NCBI RefSeq assembly: GCF_000308475.2
Contig: NZ_BAFT02000058.1
Span: 1 to 64,000 of the forward strand
Direction: 5' to 3'
Source: Nocardia brasiliensis NBRC 14402
Lineage (GTDB): Bacteria > Actinomycetota > Actinomycetes > Mycobacteriales > Mycobacteriaceae
Length of the DNA stretch: 64,000 nucleotides
The position numbers were made by a program, and so were the translations under genes. The notes below the pieces were generated by a model. It searched no databases and had not been told where the DNA came from. It saw only the letters and a program-made list of their open reading frames with translations. Shown here one piece after another: positions 9,000 to 17,834 of the stretch (positions are counted from its first letter, which is position 1; each line of letters starts with the position of its first letter).

Positions 9000-11546
9000 T
9001 CATTTCCCGCGCGTAGCGACCGGAATATCCGGCATACCGAGTAACACCGGCACCTTCCGCTCGCCGCTTTCGTCGAAGGAGATGGTCGGATCGGCCTCGT
9101 CCGGGGCGTTCACGAAGGAGACGAACCGGGAGAGCTTTTCCTCGTCCTCGAGCACCGCGGCCCATTCGTCGCGATAGCCATCGATGTGCTGGGCCATGGT
9201 GGCCTCCAGCTCGTCGGCGATGCCGAGACTGTCCTCGCAGACCACCTGCTTGACGTAGTCGATACCGCCCTCGAGCGCCTCCTGCCACGGCGCGGTGCGC
9301 TGCAACCGGTCCGCGGTGCGGATGTAGAACATCAGGTACCGGTCGATGTACTTGATCAGCGTCTCGTCGTCGAGCTCACCGGCGAGCAGCACCGCGTGCT
9401 TGGGCGTGAGACCGCCGTTGCCGCCGACATAGAGGTTCCAGCCGTTCTCGGTAGCGATCACGCCGACGTCCTTGCCGCGGGCCTCGGCGCACTCGCGGGC
9501 GCAACCGGAGACACCCAGCTTCAGCTTGTGCGGGGAACGCAGTCCGCGATACCGCTTTTCGAGCAGCACCGCCATGCCGACCGAGTCCTGCTGACCGTAG
9601 CGGCACCAGGTGGAGCCGACGCAGCTCTTCACCGTGCGCAGCGACTTGCCGTAGGCGTGCCCGGACTCCATGCCGACATCGACCAACCGCTGCCAGATCA
9701 ACGGCAGCTGCTCGACGCGCGCACCGAACAGGTCGATTCGCTGACCGCCGGTGACCTTGACGTACAGGTCGAAATCCTTGGCGATCTGGCCGATGGTGAT
9801 GAGCTGATCCGCGGTCACCTCGCCGCCCGGCATCCGCGGCACCACCGAGTAGGTGCCGTTCTTCTGCAGGTTGGCCAGGAAGTGGTCGTTGGTGTCCTGC
9901 AGACCCGCCTGCTCGCCGTCCAGGATGTGCTCGCTCGAGGTCGAGGCGAGGATGGAGGCGACCGTCGGCTTGCAGATATCGCAGCCGGATCCCTTGCCGT
10001 ACTTGGTGATCAGACCCGAGAACGTGCGGATGCCGGTGACCTGGACGATCTGGAACAGCTCGGAGCGGGACTGCTCGAAGTGCTCGCACAGCGCCTTGGA
10101 CATCTCCACGCCGGACTGCTCGAGCAGCTTCTTGATCATGGGCACACAACCGCCGCACGACGTGCCGGCGGAGGTGCACTTCTTCACCCCGGCGATATCG
10201 CAGGCGCCCTCGGCGATCGCGCCGCAGATATCGCCCTTGGACACGTTGTTGCAGGAGCAGATCTGCGCGTCGTCGGGCAGCGCATCCGCGCTCAGTTCCG
10301 CGCCCGCGGGCGAGATCAGCGCGGCGGGCTCGGCCGGCAGCGGCCGCCCGACCAGCGGGCGCAGCGAGGCGTAGGCGGTCGCGTCGCCGACCAGGATGCC
10401 GCCGAGCAGGATCTGCGCGTCGTCGGACACGACGAGCTTGGCGTAGGTGCCCTTCGCGGCGTCGTGCAGCACGACCGACAGCGCGCCCTCGGTGGTGCCG
10501 TGCGCGTCGCCGAAGCTGGCCACGTCGACCCCGAGCAGCTTCAGCTTGGTCGACATGTCCGCACCGGGGAATTCGCCCGCGCCGCCGAGCAGGCGGTCCG
10601 CCACGATCTCGGCGGTGGTGTAGCCGGGCGCGACCAGGCCGTAGCAGGTGCCCTCGACCGCGGCGCATTCGCCGACGGCCCAGATGTTCGGATCGGAGGT
10701 CTGCAGGCCCAGGTCGGTGCTGATGCCGCCGCGGGGGCCGACCGCCAGGCCGCTGTCGCGGGCGATCTGATCCCGCGGGCGCACGCCCGCCGAGAACACG
10801 ACCAGTGCGGCCTCGATCACCGACTCGTCGGACAGCGCGACCCGCACGCCCTGATCGGCGGCCTCGATCGAGGACGTGCCGACACCGGTGTGCACGGCCA
10901 GGCCGAGATCGGTGACCAGGCGCTCCAGGATCGCGCCGCCGCCCTCGTCGATCTGCGCGGGCATCAGCCGGTCGTTGTACTCGATCACGTGCGGCGTCAG
11001 GCCGAGCAGCCGCAGCGCGTTCGCGGCCTCGAGGCCCAGCAGGCCGCCGCCGACCACCACGCCCACCGCGCCGGGCCCGGCGGCCTCGGCAGCGGCCCGG
11101 ATGCCGTCCAGGTCGTCGAGGGTGCGGTAGACGAAGCACTCGGGCAGGTCGTGCCCGGGGACCGGCGGCACGAACGGATACGAGCCGGTGGCGAGCACCA
11201 GCGCGTCGTAGGACAGGGTCTCCCCCGTCGACGTGGTGACCTTACGGGCGTCGCGGTCGATGCTCTCGGCGCGCTGGCCGAGGCGTAGCTCCACCAGCGC
11301 GTCGCCGGCGTACTCGTTGCCGGGCAGCGCCAGCTCCGCCGCGTCCCACCGGCCGACGTAGGAGGACAGGCCGACTCGGTCGTAGGCGGGCAGCCGCTCC
11401 TCGCTCAGCACCACGACCTGCCACTGCCCCGCCTCGTCCCGCGCACGCAACGCCTCGACGAACCGGTGCCCGACCATGCCGTGGCCGACGACGACGGCGG
11501 TCTTGCGTGCGGACGGTTCGAATGGGTGATTCATCGGGGTGCTCAA
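9000..11546 (-). CDS. nirB: Nitrite reductase (NADH) large subunit NirB
   Basis: The 848-residue enzyme carries electrons from NADH through FAD, [2Fe-2S] and [4Fe-4S] centres to siroheme to reduce nitrite to ammonium. FAD/NAD domains occupy about 15-400 (VVVGHGMVGHRFVE, VVVGGGLLGLEAANAL). A BFD-like cluster site lies at about 428-465 (CSCNNVSKGDI, CGGCVP) with CDICKP further on. The siroheme and [4Fe-4S] ligands are in SCVGSTWCRYG (about 640) and CARECAE (about 682). The start is set by a GGAGG (11553-11557) six bases before TTG 11546; the ATG at 11534 is too far from it. A GlnR-box-like site lies about 130 bp upstream. Confidence 0.96.
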   Translation of the reverse strand: MSTPMNHPFEPSARKTAVVVGHGMVGHRFVEALRARDEAGQWQVVVLSEERLPAYDRVGLSSYVGRWDAAELALPGNEYAGDALVELRLGQRAESIDRDARKVTTSTGETLSYDALVLATGSYPFVPPVPGHDLPECFVYRTLDDLDGIRAAAEAAGPGAVGVVVGGGLLGLEAANALRLLGLTPHVIEYNDRLMPAQIDEGGGAILERLVTDLGLAVHTGVGTSSIEAADQGVRVALSDESVIEAALVVFSAGVRPRDQIARDSGLAVGPRGGISTDLGLQTSDPNIWAVGECAAVEGTCYGLVAPGYTTAEIVADRLLGGAGEFPGADMSTKLKLLGVDVASFGDAHGTTEGALSVVLHDAAKGTYAKLVVSDDAQILLGGILVGDATAYASLRPLVGRPLPAEPAALISPAGAELSADALPDDAQICSCNNVSKGDICGAIAEGACDIAGVKKCTSAGTSCGGCVPMIKKLLEQSGVEMSKALCEHFEQSRSELFQIVQVTGIRTFSGLITKYGKGSGCDICKPTVASILASTSSEHILDGEQAGLQDTNDHFLANLQKNGTYSVVPRMPGGEVTADQLITIGQIAKDFDLYVKVTGGQRIDLFGARVEQLPLIWQRLVDVGMESGHAYGKSLRTVKSCVGSTWCRYGQQDSVGMAVLLEKRYRGLRSPHKLKLGVSGCARECAEARGKDVGVIATENGWNLYVGGNGGLTPKHAVLLAGELDDETLIKYIDRYLMFYIRTADRLQRTAPWQEALEGGIDYVKQVVCEDSLGIADELEATMAQHIDGYRDEWAAVLEDEEKLSRFVSFVNAPDEADPTISFDESGERKVPVLLGMPDIPVATRGK

Positions 11547-11673
11547 GAAGGGCCTCCAAAGATCCGGTTGGCCCAACGGTAGGAAACGGGTATTGCCGCA
11601 ATGCTGCGCGAAATGACCGGCGCATCAACGGTTGCTCACGGTTATCCGAATCCGGGCGTGAGTTCGCCCGTAA

Positions 11674-11711
11674 GTTACGCCCATGTGACAGAGCGGTTTC
11701 CGGAGATCACC
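11674..11711 (-). promoter_or_regulatory. Candidate GlnR box upstream of nirB
   Basis: Read toward nirB, the sequence contains GAAAC, six bases, GTCAC, six bases, GTAAC (11700 down to 11674). This matches three of the four 5-mers of the actinobacterial GlnR box (GTnAC-n6-GAAAC-n6-GTnAC-n6-GAAAC) at the exact 11-base periodicity; the fourth, GGTGA at the far end, fits poorly. GlnR is known to activate nitrite reductase genes in actinomycetes. The site lies about 130 bp before the nirB start, a usual activator distance. Confidence 0.6.
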
Positions 11712-11777
11712 GAGACCCCACCACGGCCCCGTCCCGCAGGAGAGTCGCCCTCCGAGCATCCCCTCCCCCACTACGCG

Positions 11778-11817
11778 CCGCAACCCGGCCGACAACAACT
11801 TGTCAGCCGGGTTGCGG
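11778..11817. terminator. Strong hairpin after the MFS transporter gene
   Basis: A perfect 12-bp stem (11778-11789 with 11806-11817, CCGCAACCCGGC and its complement) encloses a further GACAA/TTGTC pairing. It lies 24 bp beyond the stop of the leftward MFS gene and upstream of the nirB control region, so it probably insulates nirB from transporter transcription. There is no U-tract. Confidence 0.7.
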
Positions 11818-11840
11818 GTCTGCCAGGGGTGCCGCGGGGA

Positions 11841-13097
11841 CTAGTTCCAGGTGTCCTCGAGCATGCGCGGCTTGCAGGCCTGCCACGCGCCGGCCAGCAG
11901 GACCAGGACGGCGACGGTGAGCAGAGCGAAGGGCGCGAGCCAGCCGTCGGTGGCCGAGTGCAGCACGCCGAACAGCACCGGGCCGACGCAGGCCACCGCG
12001 TAACCGACGCCCTGGGTGAAGCCGGACAGCGCCGAGGATCCGCCCGGGGTGTTGGTGCGCATGTTGATCAGGGTCAGCGCCATCGGGAAGGTGCTCGGGC
12101 CGAGGCCGAGCAGGACCACCCACAGGATCGGCACGCTCATCGGCGCGACGAGCAGCCCGACGAACGAGGCCAGGAAGAACCCGCCGCATGCGACCACGAC
12201 CAGGAAGGGATTGCGGAAGCGCGCGACCACGGTCGGCGCGGTGAGCGCGGCGAACAGGCCGACCAGACCGAACACACCCAGCATGCTGCCCGCGAAACCG
12301 GCGCTGGCGCCGGCATCGGTGAGGATCTTGGGCAGCCAGGTGAACATCGCGTAGGTGATCAGCGAGGTCATGCCGAACATGCCGGCCATGCCCCAGGCCA
12401 GCGGTGAGCGCCAGACCCGGCCGGTACGCGGCGCCTCGGCGGGCAGTGCGGTGGTGTCCGCGACGTCACGGCCACGACGGTCGCGCAGCACACCGATCCA
12501 GGGCAGCGCCGCGGCGAAACCGAGGGCGGCCCACAGGCCGAGCGAGATCCGCCAGCCGAACGCGTCGGCCACCGGGACCGCGACGAACGCCGGCACCACG
12601 GTGCCGATCTGCACCATCATGATGTACAGCGAGCTGACCACCGCGAGCCGATCCGAGAAGTACCGCTTCACCAGCGGCGGGATCACTACGTTGCCGATGC
12701 CCATACCGGCCAGGGCCAGCGCGGAGAACACCAGCAGTTCGGCGGTGCCGGAGAGCAGGACCCGGACCAGCATGCCGGTGCCCGCCATCAGCATGGCGGT
12801 CAGCGCGGTCCGTTCCAGGCCGATCCGCTGCACCAGCACGGGGGTCAGCAAACCCGAGAGCGCGAACATCGCGGTCGGGATCATGCCGAAGACGCCGACC
12901 ACGGCGGTGCCGTAGCCCACGTCGGCACCGATCCGTTCGGCCAGGGGGCTGAACGCCGTCACCGCGACACGCAGCACGAGCGCCGACATCACGATGGCAG
13001 CCAGAACGAGCAGACGCCCCTCCGTCAGGGCCCGCCGACGCTGCTCGACCAGCGCGGATTCGGTTCGGGTCGGAGTTTTCTGGAGGGTTGCAGTCAC
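11841..13097 (-). CDS. MFS transporter of the CynX/NimT family
   Basis: The product (about 418 residues) has roughly 12 hydrophobic segments starting with LLVLAAIVMSALVLRVAVTAFSPLA. The motif ALAGMGIGNVVIPPLVKRYFSDR in the first half is typical of the CynX/NimT branch (cyanate or 2-nitroimidazole transporters). The substrate cannot be deduced. GTG 13097 is preferred because the 12 codons before it read MPPIIRSSYDFA and do not resemble protein. A GntR regulator gene is divergent across 65 bp, suggesting it controls this transporter. It may be unrelated to nitrite use despite sitting inside that block. Confidence 0.85.
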   Translation of the reverse strand: MTATLQKTPTRTESALVEQRRRALTEGRLLVLAAIVMSALVLRVAVTAFSPLAERIGADVGYGTAVVGVFGMIPTAMFALSGLLTPVLVQRIGLERTALTAMLMAGTGMLVRVLLSGTAELLVFSALALAGMGIGNVVIPPLVKRYFSDRLAVVSSLYIMMVQIGTVVPAFVAVPVADAFGWRISLGLWAALGFAAALPWIGVLRDRRGRDVADTTALPAEAPRTGRVWRSPLAWGMAGMFGMTSLITYAMFTWLPKILTDAGASAGFAGSMLGVFGLVGLFAALTAPTVVARFRNPFLVVVACGGFFLASFVGLLVAPMSVPILWVVLLGLGPSTFPMALTLINMRTNTPGGSSALSGFTQGVGYAVACVGPVLFGVLHSATDGWLAPFALLTVAVLVLLAGAWQACKPRMLEDTWN

Positions 13098-13162
13098 CGC
13101 GAAATCATAGGATGACCGGATGATAGGAGGCAACGATTTGTGATGAGCGGTACTCTGAGTCA
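13098..13162. promoter_or_regulatory. Divergent MFS / GntR intergenic region with repeat motif
   Basis: This 65-bp gap must hold both promoters. It contains ATCAT and ATGAT separated by 11 bases (13103-13123), and GGATGA occurs twice as a direct repeat, a plausible operator for the adjacent GntR protein. A TACTCT hexamer at 13151-13156 sits just before the GntR start and could be its -10 on a nearly leaderless transcript. Confidence 0.4.
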
Positions 13163-13870
13163 GTGCAACCAGTCCGGCGCACCAGCCTCATTGCCCAGGT
13201 CACCGAGCAGCTGCGTGCCGAAATCCGTTCCAGCCGTTGGCCGATCGGCTCACGCATCCCCACCGAACCGGAGCTCACCGAGCTCACCGGGACGGGTCGA
13301 AACACCGTGCGCGAGGCCGTCCAAGCTCTCGTCCACGCGGGGATGCTCGAGCGACGCCAAGGTTCGGGAACCTATGTGATCGCATCCTCCGACCTCGGCG
13401 GCACTCTAGGCAAGTACTTTGCCGACGCCGAGGAGCGCGATGTGCTCGAGCTCCGCCTGGCGCTCGACACCACCGCCGCCGCGCTGGCCGCCCGCCGCCG
13501 CGACGACAGTGACATCGCCAACCTCCTGCAGTTGCTCGCCGAACGCGACAAGGCCTGGCACGACGACAGCCCGGCCGCGATCGAGTCCGACGTGGAACTG
13601 CACCGCGCGATCGTCGTGGCCAGCCATAACGCGGTGTACCTGGAGTTCTACGACTCCCTGCTGCCGATCATCGAACAGGTGATCCGAGCACGGACGCTGA
13701 AATCCGACGACTCCTACCCCGAAGAGCACGCCGAATTGGTGCACGCGGTGATCGACGGCGATCCCGAACGCGCCTCCTCGGCCGCGAGTTGCTTTCTGAA
13801 CTCGCTGATCGCGGAGTACCCGGACGCCATCGATAACACCGATATCGCGCGCGACGAACCCACCGGATAA
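13163..13870 (+). CDS. GntR (FadR subfamily) transcriptional regulator
   Basis: The 235-residue protein has an N-terminal winged helix (about 10-75: IPTEPELTELTGTGRNTVREAVQALVHAGMLERRQGSGTYV) and a C-terminal all-helical FCD ligand domain (about 90-220: RDVLELRLALDTTAAALAA, then HRAIVVASHNAVYLEFYDSL). Such regulators bind small carboxylates or other ligands and repress adjacent genes. It starts at GTG 13163, close to its likely promoter, and is divergent from the MFS gene, which is its probable target. Confidence 0.9.
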   Translation: MQPVRRTSLIAQVTEQLRAEIRSSRWPIGSRIPTEPELTELTGTGRNTVREAVQALVHAGMLERRQGSGTYVIASSDLGGTLGKYFADAEERDVLELRLALDTTAAALAARRRDDSDIANLLQLLAERDKAWHDDSPAAIESDVELHRAIVVASHNAVYLEFYDSLLPIIEQVIRARTLKSDDSYPEEHAELVHAVIDGDPERASSAASCFLNSLIAEYPDAIDNTDIARDEPTG

Positions 13871-13887
13871 CCGACTCACCACGCCCT

Positions 13888-13904
13888 GGCTCACGCTGTG
13901 AGCC
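13888..13904. promoter_or_regulatory. Perfect inverted repeat between GntR and narK
   Basis: GGCTCAC, three bases, GTGAGCC form a perfect 7-bp inverted repeat 18 bp after the GntR stop. It could be a weak terminator (no U-tract) or an operator in the 177-bp narK leader. GTGAG at 13898 and GTCAC at 13920 are 22 bases apart, the spacing of the two a-sites of a GlnR box, but the intervening b-sites do not match. Confidence 0.4.
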
Positions 13905-14047
13905 GGAATTGCCTGGAACGTCACGCACCGCCACGGTGCCGCAACACCCGGCCCCTACGTTGTGACGGGATAACCCAGGCAACTCGACGCCACCCGCGGC
14001 AGTGCCGCCGCGCGGACGGCCGGTCGAGCGCATATGAGAGGAAGCCG

Positions 14048-15526
14048 ATGACTGCGACCGCAGCCGCCACCGGCACCGAATCCGACACCTTCGAGCATCA
14101 GACCAGGGGCCGCTGGCTACCGACCTGGGAGCCGGACAACCAGAAGTTCTGGGAGTCGGGCGGCGCGCGCACCGCGCGCAAGAACCTGATCTTCTCGGTG
14201 TTCGCCGAGAACCTCGGCTTCAGCGTCTGGGTCATCTGGGGCACGGTGGTGACCAGCATGGGCGCGGCCGGCTTCGGCTTCCTCGCCGGCCTCGGCAAGG
14301 GCGATCCCACCGCGGTGAGCAACGCGCTGCTGCTGTCCTCGACCCCGACGCTGGTCGGCGCGGCCCTGCGCATTCCGTACACCTTCGCCATCCCGAAGTT
14401 CGGCGGGCGCGCGTTCACCGCGTTCAGCGCGGCGATGCTGCTCGTGCCGACGCTCGGCCTGGCCTACTTCGTCAACCAGCCCGGCACGCCGATGTGGGTC
14501 TTCCTGATCCTGGCCGCGCTGGCCGGTGTGGGCGGCGGCAACTTCTCCTCGTCGATGTCGAACATCAACTTCTTCTTCCCCGAGGGCAAGAAGGGCGCGG
14601 CGCTCGGCATCAACGCGGCGGGCGGCAATCTCGGCGTGGCGCAGACCCAGCTGATCCTGCCGCTGATCATCACCCTCGGCACGCACCTCACCGCGAAGGA
14701 CCCGGCCGGCTACCGGTTCGGCATCACCCTGTCCATCCTGGTGTGGGTGCCGTTCATCCTGGCCGCGGCCTTCGGCGCGCTGCGCTATATGGACAGCATC
14801 GCCACCGCCAAGTCCGACGGTAAGTCCTATCGGCTCGCCCTGACCAACCGGCACACGTGGGTGATGGCGGTGCTCTACATCGGCACCTTCGGCTCGTTCA
14901 TCGGGTTCTCGTTCGCGTTCCCGACGTTGATCAAAGCCAACTTCCCCGAGTTGGCCAAGATCGGCTGGATCAGCACCATCGGCAACCTGGCCTTCCTCGG
15001 CGCGTTCGTCGGCTCGTTCAGTCGTCCGTTCGGCGGCTGGGTCGCGGACAAGGTCGGCGGCGCGAAGATCACCCTGTTCGTGTTCGGCGGCATGGCCGTC
15101 TCGGTCGCCTTCATCATGGCCGCACTCGAGCTGAAAAGCTTTCCGCTGTATCTGATCTCGTTCCTGGTGCTGTTCGTGATGACCGGCATCGGCAACGGCT
15201 CGACCTACCGGATGATCCCGACCATTTTCAGCGCGATCTCCAAGAAGTACGCCGCCGAGCACGGACTCGACCTCAACGAGTCGGCGGCCTCGGCCCGGCG
15301 GCAGGCGGGCGCGGCGATCGGGGTGATCGGCGCGGTCGGCGCCTCGGGCGGCTGGCTGCTACAGCAGGCGCTACGCCTGTCCAATACCCACTACCACACC
15401 ATGGCGCCCGCGTTCTGGGCCTACGCGGTGACGTTCCTGGTGATGGGCGCGCTCACCTGGTGGTGCTATCTGCGGTCCTCGTTCGCGGTCGGGCGGATGC
15501 CGTCGCTGGCCTACGCGAAGGTGTAA
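14048..15526 (+). CDS. NarK-type nitrate/nitrite transporter (MFS)
   Basis: The 492-residue membrane protein has about 12 transmembrane segments. NarK-family features include FSVWVIWGTVVTSMG early and the glycine-rich stretches GVGGGNFSSSMSNINFFFP and GIGNGSTYRMIP, the nitrate signature positions. ATG 14048 has a GAGAGG six bases upstream and replaces a longer frame that reads through the leader. Directly beyond the nirB block, it most likely takes up nitrate or nitrite for assimilation or exports nitrite. The AANESAASARRQAGAAIGVIGA-like region in the second half (about 410-440) is also typical of actinobacterial NarK. Confidence 0.93.
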   Translation: MTATAAATGTESDTFEHQTRGRWLPTWEPDNQKFWESGGARTARKNLIFSVFAENLGFSVWVIWGTVVTSMGAAGFGFLAGLGKGDPTAVSNALLLSSTPTLVGAALRIPYTFAIPKFGGRAFTAFSAAMLLVPTLGLAYFVNQPGTPMWVFLILAALAGVGGGNFSSSMSNINFFFPEGKKGAALGINAAGGNLGVAQTQLILPLIITLGTHLTAKDPAGYRFGITLSILVWVPFILAAAFGALRYMDSIATAKSDGKSYRLALTNRHTWVMAVLYIGTFGSFIGFSFAFPTLIKANFPELAKIGWISTIGNLAFLGAFVGSFSRPFGGWVADKVGGAKITLFVFGGMAVSVAFIMAALELKSFPLYLISFLVLFVMTGIGNGSTYRMIPTIFSAISKKYAAEHGLDLNESAASARRQAGAAIGVIGAVGASGGWLLQQALRLSNTHYHTMAPAFWAYAVTFLVMGALTWWCYLRSSFAVGRMPSLAYAKV

Positions 15527-15544
15527 CCCGCACCGCTCATTTCG

Positions 15545-15593
15545 CCGCCGACCGTGGAAAACCGGCATCGCAACGGTTTTTCGCGGTCGGCGG
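15545..15593. terminator. Bidirectional terminator between narK and TIGR02569 gene
   Basis: Arms 15545-15564 and 15574-15593 pair over 18 of 20 positions with a 9-base loop, followed rightward by TTTT. It sits between two convergent genes and should end both transcripts. Confidence 0.85.
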
Positions 15594-15602
15594 TTTTCTG
15601 GG

Positions 15603-16457
15603 CTAGACCATCAAGCGGACCATGTCCGCAGTGCGCGCCAGACCGGGGAACGCCTCCGGCGTCGACCGCGGGTGCAGCGCGTGCACCGCGAGCCGGAACA
15701 TGACCGCGCGCAACAGCATCTGCGGCCACTCGGGCAGATCCCGCCAGCGGTCCAGCAGTCCGTCGTCGGCGCCGCCCCAGGCCAGCGCGTCCACCACGAT
15801 CACCCCGGCCGCCCACGGCGCGGGACGCCAGTACGGCGTGATGTCGGTCAGGCCGGGCGTGTAGACCCCGGCGAACAGCACGGTGCCGAACAGGTCACCG
15901 TGCACCAGCTGGGCGGGCGTCTGCACCGGTTTGCGCAGCGTGGCCAGCTGACCGATGAGTTCCATGCTGCGCTGACCGTCCGGCGAAGCCTGGGTGGGCA
16001 GCATGCCGCCCGCGCGTAAAGTGCGCAGCGGCACCGCTTCCCAGGCGGCCCGGTCGGCGGCGACGAACACGTCCACGTCCACCCACGGCACCACCGGCTG
16101 CTGCACCAGGAACCGCGGCCGCTCGAGCTGTGCGGTGGCCTGATGCAACCGCAGCGAGACCGAGACCACCTCGTCGTGCCGCGGTTCCGGGACACCCTCG
16201 AGGTAGGTGTCGGCCCGCCAGCCCGAGACGACATAGCGACCGTCGGTGGCGCGCACCGGGCGGGCCAGGCGCAAGCCGTCCACCTGCAGCGTCTCGCGCA
16301 CCTTCGCCGACCACGCGGCCCGCGCGTGGTCCGCGACCGGGCTCAGCACCACATCCCCGTACCGCCAGCCGCCCTCCCAGTCGCCGACGGCCACGGGCGT
16401 CACTTCACGCAGACCGAACGTGGCTCGCACGTGCTCGGGGGGTTCCACAGAAGTCAC
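15603..16457 (-). CDS. TIGR02569 family protein (aminoglycoside phosphotransferase-like fold)
   Basis: This 284-residue protein matches the actinobacterial TIGR02569 family (Rv3205c in M. tuberculosis, also beside MoeZ). It keeps a kinase-like catalytic loop, LVHGDLFGTVLF, and a later VIVVDALAWGGADDGLLDRW acidic motif as in phosphotransferase-fold enzymes. No substrate is known. The start GTG 16457 gives MTSVEPPEHVRATFGL. It follows moeZ on the same strand after 96 bp. The linkage to MoeZ across genera hints at a role in sulfur or cofactor chemistry, but this is only context. Confidence 0.85.
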   Translation of the reverse strand: MTSVEPPEHVRATFGLREVTPVAVGDWEGGWRYGDVVLSPVADHARAAWSAKVRETLQVDGLRLARPVRATDGRYVVSGWRADTYLEGVPEPRHDEVVSVSLRLHQATAQLERPRFLVQQPVVPWVDVDVFVAADRAAWEAVPLRTLRAGGMLPTQASPDGQRSMELIGQLATLRKPVQTPAQLVHGDLFGTVLFAGVYTPGLTDITPYWRPAPWAAGVIVVDALAWGGADDGLLDRWRDLPEWPQMLLRAVMFRLAVHALHPRSTPEAFPGLARTADMVRLMV

Positions 16458-16553
16458 GGCCGTACCGTACCGCCGGGGTGGACGCCGTACAGCACGCCGC
16501 GCCGATACGCAACCCCGCCGGTCGGACGGGGTGCACGCACGACGCCGAGCGAA

Positions 16554-17738
16554 TCAGTAGACGGGCAGCGAGGGGTCGATCTGCCGGGCCCACGCGATGA
16601 CGCCGCCCTGCAGATGGGTGGCGTCGGCGAAACCGGCGCGCTTGAGCGCGGCCAGCGCCTCGGCCGAACGGACACCGGTCTTGCAGTGCAGCACGATCGG
16701 ACGATTCTGCGGCAGCTCGGACAGGGCCTCACCGGACAGGATGCGGTCCTTCGGGATCAGCTTCGCGCCGTCGATGTGCACGATGTCCCATTCCACCGGC
16801 TCACGCACGTCGATCAGCTCGATCTCCTTACCCGCGTCGAGCAGTTCCTTCAGCTCGCGCGCGGTCACCGTGGCATCGGCCGCGGCGGCCTGCCCCTCCT
16901 CCGAGACCACACCGCAGAACGCCTCGTAGTCGATCAGTTCGGTGATCGGCTGCCGTTCCGGGTCGCGGCGCAGCTTGATGGTCCGGTAGTTCATGTCCAG
17001 TGCGTCGTAGACCATCAGACGGCCGAGCAGCGGCTCACCGATCCCGGTGATCAGCTTGATGGCCTCGGTGACCATCACCGACCCGATCGACGCGCACAGC
17101 ACGCCCAGCACGCCGCCCTCGGCGCAGGAGGGCACCATGCCCGGCGGCGGGGCCTCCGGGTAGAGGTCGCGGTAGTTGATGCCGCGCCCGTCCGGCGCGT
17201 CCTCCCAGAAGACCGAGACCTGACCCTCGAAGCGGTAGATCGAGCCCCACACGTAGGGCTTGCCCGCCAGCACCGCCGCGTCGTTGACCAGATAGCGGGT
17301 GGCGAAGTTGTCGGTGCCGTCGACGATCAGGTCGTACTCGGCGAACAGCTCGACCGCGTTGTCCGGCTCCAGGCGCAGCTTGTGCAGGCGTACCTCGATG
17401 CCGGAGTTGATCTCCAGGATCGAATCGCGCGCGCTGTCCGCCTTCGGCCTGCCGATATCGGACTCACCGTGGATGATCTGGCGCTGCAGGTTCGAGGCGT
17501 CCACCTCGTCGAACTCGACGATGCCGAGGGTGCCCACGCCCGCCGCGGCCAGATACAGCAGCGCCGGGGAGCCCAGCCCGCCCGCGCCGATGACCAGCAC
17601 CTTGGCGTTCTTCAGCCGTTTCTGCCCGTCGACGCCCAGATCGGGAATGATCAGGTGACGGCTGTAGCGGGCGACCTCGTCCTTGGTCAGCTCCGCGGCC
17701 GGCTCGACCAATGGTGGCAGGGACTTTGGTGATGACAC
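16554..17738 (-). CDS. moeZ: Adenylyltransferase/sulfurtransferase MoeZ
   Basis: The 394-residue protein joins a ThiF/MoeB adenylation domain (about 20-265) to a C-terminal rhodanese domain (about 285-390). The ATP-binding GAGGLGSPALLYLAAAGVG and the R-finger region NLQRQIIHGESDIG are present. The rhodanese loop HCKTGVRS carries the persulfide-forming Cys near residue 350. The enzyme activates the C-terminal glycine of small sulfur-carrier proteins and converts it to a thiocarboxylate, supporting molybdopterin, thiamine-type or cysteine (CysO) pathways. GTG 17738 has a GAGGAG nine bases upstream. Confidence 0.95.
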   Translation of the reverse strand: MSSPKSLPPLVEPAAELTKDEVARYSRHLIIPDLGVDGQKRLKNAKVLVIGAGGLGSPALLYLAAAGVGTLGIVEFDEVDASNLQRQIIHGESDIGRPKADSARDSILEINSGIEVRLHKLRLEPDNAVELFAEYDLIVDGTDNFATRYLVNDAAVLAGKPYVWGSIYRFEGQVSVFWEDAPDGRGINYRDLYPEAPPPGMVPSCAEGGVLGVLCASIGSVMVTEAIKLITGIGEPLLGRLMVYDALDMNYRTIKLRRDPERQPITELIDYEAFCGVVSEEGQAAAADATVTARELKELLDAGKEIELIDVREPVEWDIVHIDGAKLIPKDRILSGEALSELPQNRPIVLHCKTGVRSAEALAALKRAGFADATHLQGGVIAWARQIDPSLPVY

Positions 17739-17834
17739 GTCCAGGACTCCTCGAATCGAATGGGTCGATCTCGTTGTGCAACGCCCGCGACCAGACCGTT
17801 CTTCCCGATCTATCGTCGCCTACCCGCCGCGCGC

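Noticed and set aside
13898..13924. Full GlnR box upstream of narK
   Set aside because: Only the two a-sites (GTGAG, GTCAC, 22 bases apart) fit; the b-sites TTGCC and CCACG do not, so it is only noted.
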